From contig NZ_KB907810.1 of NCBI RefSeq assembly GCF_000382225.1, positions 62,001-126,000 on the forward strand: a stretch of DNA of 64,000 nucleotides, read 5' to 3'. The notes under the pieces were generated by a model. It saw nothing but the letters and a program-made list of their open reading frames with translations. It was not told the DNA's origin and did not search any database. Position numbers and translations under genes: made by a program. Shown piece by piece: positions 62,409 through 64,000 of the stretch (its first letter is position 1; the number at the start of each line of letters is the position of its first letter). Source of the stretch: Hymenobacter aerophilus DSM 13606 (GTDB lineage: Bacteria > Bacteroidota > Bacteroidia > Cytophagales > Hymenobacteraceae).

Positions 62409-63314
62409 ATGCACGCCCTGGTTCACCGCGAAGTTGCCCTGCCTGCGCTGCCCTCGGCTTCGGGGGTGGAGCTGATTGGCGAAGCGCTCTATGTTATCGG
62501 CGACGACTCGCCCTGGCTTTACCGGCTCGATGCGGCCACATTGGCGGCGGGGCAGCCCACGGCACTGTTTGAAACGGCCCATTTCAGCCAGGGGCGCATT
62601 CCTAAGCACCTCAAGCCCGACCTGGAGTGCCTGACGTTGCTACGCACTGCCGGCGGTGAAACCGGCCTGCTGGCCCTGGGCTCGGGCGCCACGCCGGCCC
62701 GCGAGCAGGGCTACTGGGTGCCGCTGGCCGGGGCCACCAACCTGCCGGGCACGGTGTATCCCCTGAGTATGGCGGGGCTGTACGCGGCGTTGCGGCCGCT
62801 GCTGCCGGCCGGCACTACCCTCAACCTGGAAGCCGCCGCCGCCACCGAAACCGAGCTGCTGCTGTTGCAGCGCACGGTGGGCACGGCCGCGGGCGGCAAC
62901 CTGCTGCTACGCCTGCCGCTGGCCGATACACTGGCTTTTCTGCACCGCCGCCAGCCCCGGCCGCCTGCAGTGCGCGCGCAAAGCTTCCGCCTGCCGACTA
63001 TTGAGGGCAAGCCGGCCGGTTTCTCGGGGGCCGCGTGGTTTGCCGACCGGCTGTTCATAACGGCCTCGGTGGAAGATACGGCCGATGCGGTGCTGGATGG
63101 GGCCGTGCTGGGCTCGTTCGTGGGTGTGCTGCCGCTGGCGGGCGGCCCCGCCGCGCTGGGCCGGCTGGCCTGGCCCGATGGGCGGCCCTACCTGGGCAAG
63201 GTGGAAAGCGTAGCCGTGCGGCGGCAGATGGCGCCCGGCCGCTTCGAGCTGCTGCTGGTAACCGACGACGACGCGGGCGGCTCGACGGCTGTAGTAGCCG
63301 AGCTGGCGCTCTGA
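62409..63314 (+). CDS. Conserved propeller-like protein (DUF6929-like)
   Basis: 301 residues, no signal peptide. Beta-rich: VELIGEALYVIGDDSPWLYR, AHFSQGRIPKHLKPDLECLT, TGLLALGSGATPAREQGYWV, AAWFADRLFITASVEDTADA, and GKVESVAVRRQMAPGRFELL. The repeated short strand-turn pattern suggests a beta-propeller. I think it is the family filed as DUF6929, unverified. Its ATG follows directly on an 8-copy heptamer array, so its leader is repeat DNA. Role unknown. Confidence 0.78.
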   Translation: MHALVHREVALPALPSASGVELIGEALYVIGDDSPWLYRLDAATLAAGQPTALFETAHFSQGRIPKHLKPDLECLTLLRTAGGETGLLALGSGATPAREQGYWVPLAGATNLPGTVYPLSMAGLYAALRPLLPAGTTLNLEAAAATETELLLLQRTVGTAAGGNLLLRLPLADTLAFLHRRQPRPPAVRAQSFRLPTIEGKPAGFSGAAWFADRLFITASVEDTADAVLDGAVLGSFVGVLPLAGGPAALGRLAWPDGRPYLGKVESVAVRRQMAPGRFELLLVTDDDAGGSTAVVAELAL

Positions 63315-63441
63315 ACAGGTAGGGGTCAGCGGCTCGCTTCAGCAAGGGAAAACATGCTGGCAGCTAGCGTCAAAAGGGAATTATCTGGTAGCTAGAGGTG
63401 TTTTTTGAGGGTCGTTATTTCGTCCTCTTCTTTCCTATCAG

Positions 63442-63720
63442 ATGCTGCTTTTACCCACCCGTTTTTTGTACCCCGTGAGTGCCGTGCAGCTGCAGGAGCG
63501 GCAGGGCCTGCTACCCGCCGAGTTCCTGCCCGCCATCGAGCGGCTGCGCCCTTTCCTGGAGAAAGAGCAGGCCTACGGTGAAATCTGCACCACCACGGCC
63601 GAGTCGGTGAAAGGCCGGACGCTGCTGGTTTCCTACCGCAAAAGCTACGCGCCCGAGCAGGGGTTCGTCGTTGAGATTCTCGATATTGAAGTGGTGGCGC
63701 CAATGGCGCGGGCGGCGTAG
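63442..63720 (+). CDS. Small conserved-looking protein of unknown function
   Basis: 92 residues: LLPTRFLYPVSAVQLQERQG, FLPAIERLRPFLEKEQAYGE, VSYRKSYAPEQGFVVEILDI. Mixed helix and strand, acidic middle, no signal or membrane span. Codon use matches the neighbours. Followed 30 bp later by a terminator. No family recognised. Confidence 0.65.
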   Translation: MLLLPTRFLYPVSAVQLQERQGLLPAEFLPAIERLRPFLEKEQAYGEICTTTAESVKGRTLLVSYRKSYAPEQGFVVEILDIEVVAPMARAA

Positions 63721-63749
63721 TTGCCGCCGCAAGTAGTCCACAGCCAATC

Positions 63750-63796
63750 AGCCCGGCTCGTTTCCCAAGGGAAATGAACCGGGCTGTTCATTTTTT
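63750..63796. terminator. Bidirectional terminator
   Basis: agcccggctcgtttccc (63750-63766) pairs with gggaaatgaaccgggct (63769-63785), two mismatches, followed by ttcatttttt. Between convergent genes. Confidence 0.85.
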
Positions 63797-63809
63797 AAGG
63801 CGTCCAGTT

Positions 63810-64000
63810 CTACTTTGCCGGCGGGGCCAGGGCCTGAATCCAGCTGCGGATGGCGTCCAGGGCTGCCACCGACACAGCTGGCGACTGGCGGCCGTCGATG
63901 AGGGGCCATTCGGTGGCGGGGCCTTGGAACAGGTGGTTGACGCCGCTTAGCTGCCGGGCTTCCACCTGCCTGGTGCCTTTCAGGCCTTTGGCGAGCAGGT
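63810..64000 (-). CDS. C-terminus of an alpha/beta hydrolase (partial)
   Basis: The stop lies at 63810-63812 on the minus strand and the frame is open to the window edge: 62 residues, including RQLSGVNHLFQGPATEWPLI then DGRQSPAVSVAALDAIRSWI. The SGVNHLFQ segment is the catalytic-His loop of alpha/beta hydrolases of the type with C-terminal LxGxNHLFQ, and the ending AALDAIRSWIQAL is usual there. The nucleophile and the start lie outside the window. Convergent with the small gene, sharing the terminator. Confidence 0.8.
   Translation of the reverse strand, partial: LLAKGLKGTRQVEARQLSGVNHLFQGPATEWPLIDGRQSPAVSVAALDAIRSWIQALAPPAK

Noticed and set aside
1-64000. tRNA, rRNA, riboswitch or transposase genes
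   Set aside because: None recognised on reading; this is an eye scan, so a covariance-model search could still find a short RNA.

Overview
The window is high-GC DNA with few non-coding gaps, most likely the chromosome of a Bacteroidota member of the Hymenobacter type (Cytophagales). Supporting signs are a TonB-dependent receptor paired with a DUF4249 lipoprotein, a secreted metalloprotease with a type IX secretion C-terminal domain, PD40-OmpA and DUF4369-TlpA proteins, a SerB-SerA fusion, little Shine-Dalgarno sequence, and several upstream boxes fitting the Bacteroidota -7 element TAnnTTTG. I saw no rRNA, tRNA, phage, transposase or CRISPR array.

Layout. 0-9.4 kb: a truncated lipoprotein, a putative zinc protease, a PBP4-type D-Ala-D-Ala carboxypeptidase, a small HTH regulator behind a striking operator-like region, a TlpA-like oxidoreductase, a SerB-SerA fusion, a small outer-membrane-type protein and a DUF421 membrane protein with a zinc ribbon. 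9.6-17.3 kb: a SWIM zinc-finger protein followed by two ~1000-residue paralogous helical-repeat proteins, the least understood locus here and the best candidate for an undescribed system. 17.4-26.4 kb: aldo/keto reductase, then an alpha-glucan group (cytoplasmic GH13 amylase, eukaryote-type branching enzyme, a truncated glycosyltransferase-like protein) with a gamma-glutamyltransferase and a YdeI/DUF1905 protein. 26.4-35.7 kb: a frameshifted secreted metalloprotease, a lipase-like hydrolase that has absorbed repeat DNA in frame, a rhomboid protease, two very hydrophilic small proteins, DinB and an EamA transporter. 35.9-47.3 kb: RarA, a 21-bp repeat array, SppA, purine nucleoside phosphorylase, the TonB receptor/DUF4249 operon, thioredoxin, an HNH-like protein and a DUF6687-like protein. 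47.4-56.4 kb: SbcC and SbcD on one strand but separated by nhaA and an NTF2-like protein, then an MBL-rhodanese sulfur enzyme and a Spy-like protein. 56.6-64 kb: amino-acid permease, a Tudor-like small protein, a LuxR-type response regulator, a lectin-propeller-OmpA protein, a DUF6929-like protein and the end of an alpha/beta hydrolase.

Intergenic space is filled with repeats: long imperfect palindromes of at least five sequence families, mostly at gene ends, and 7-8 bp tandem repeats, some telomere-like (CCCTAAT, CCCTAAG). DNA repair and recombination genes (dinB, rarA, sbcC, sbcD) are well represented. Regulation seen directly is limited to -7 boxes, several hairpin terminators, the HTH operator region and the repeat arrays.
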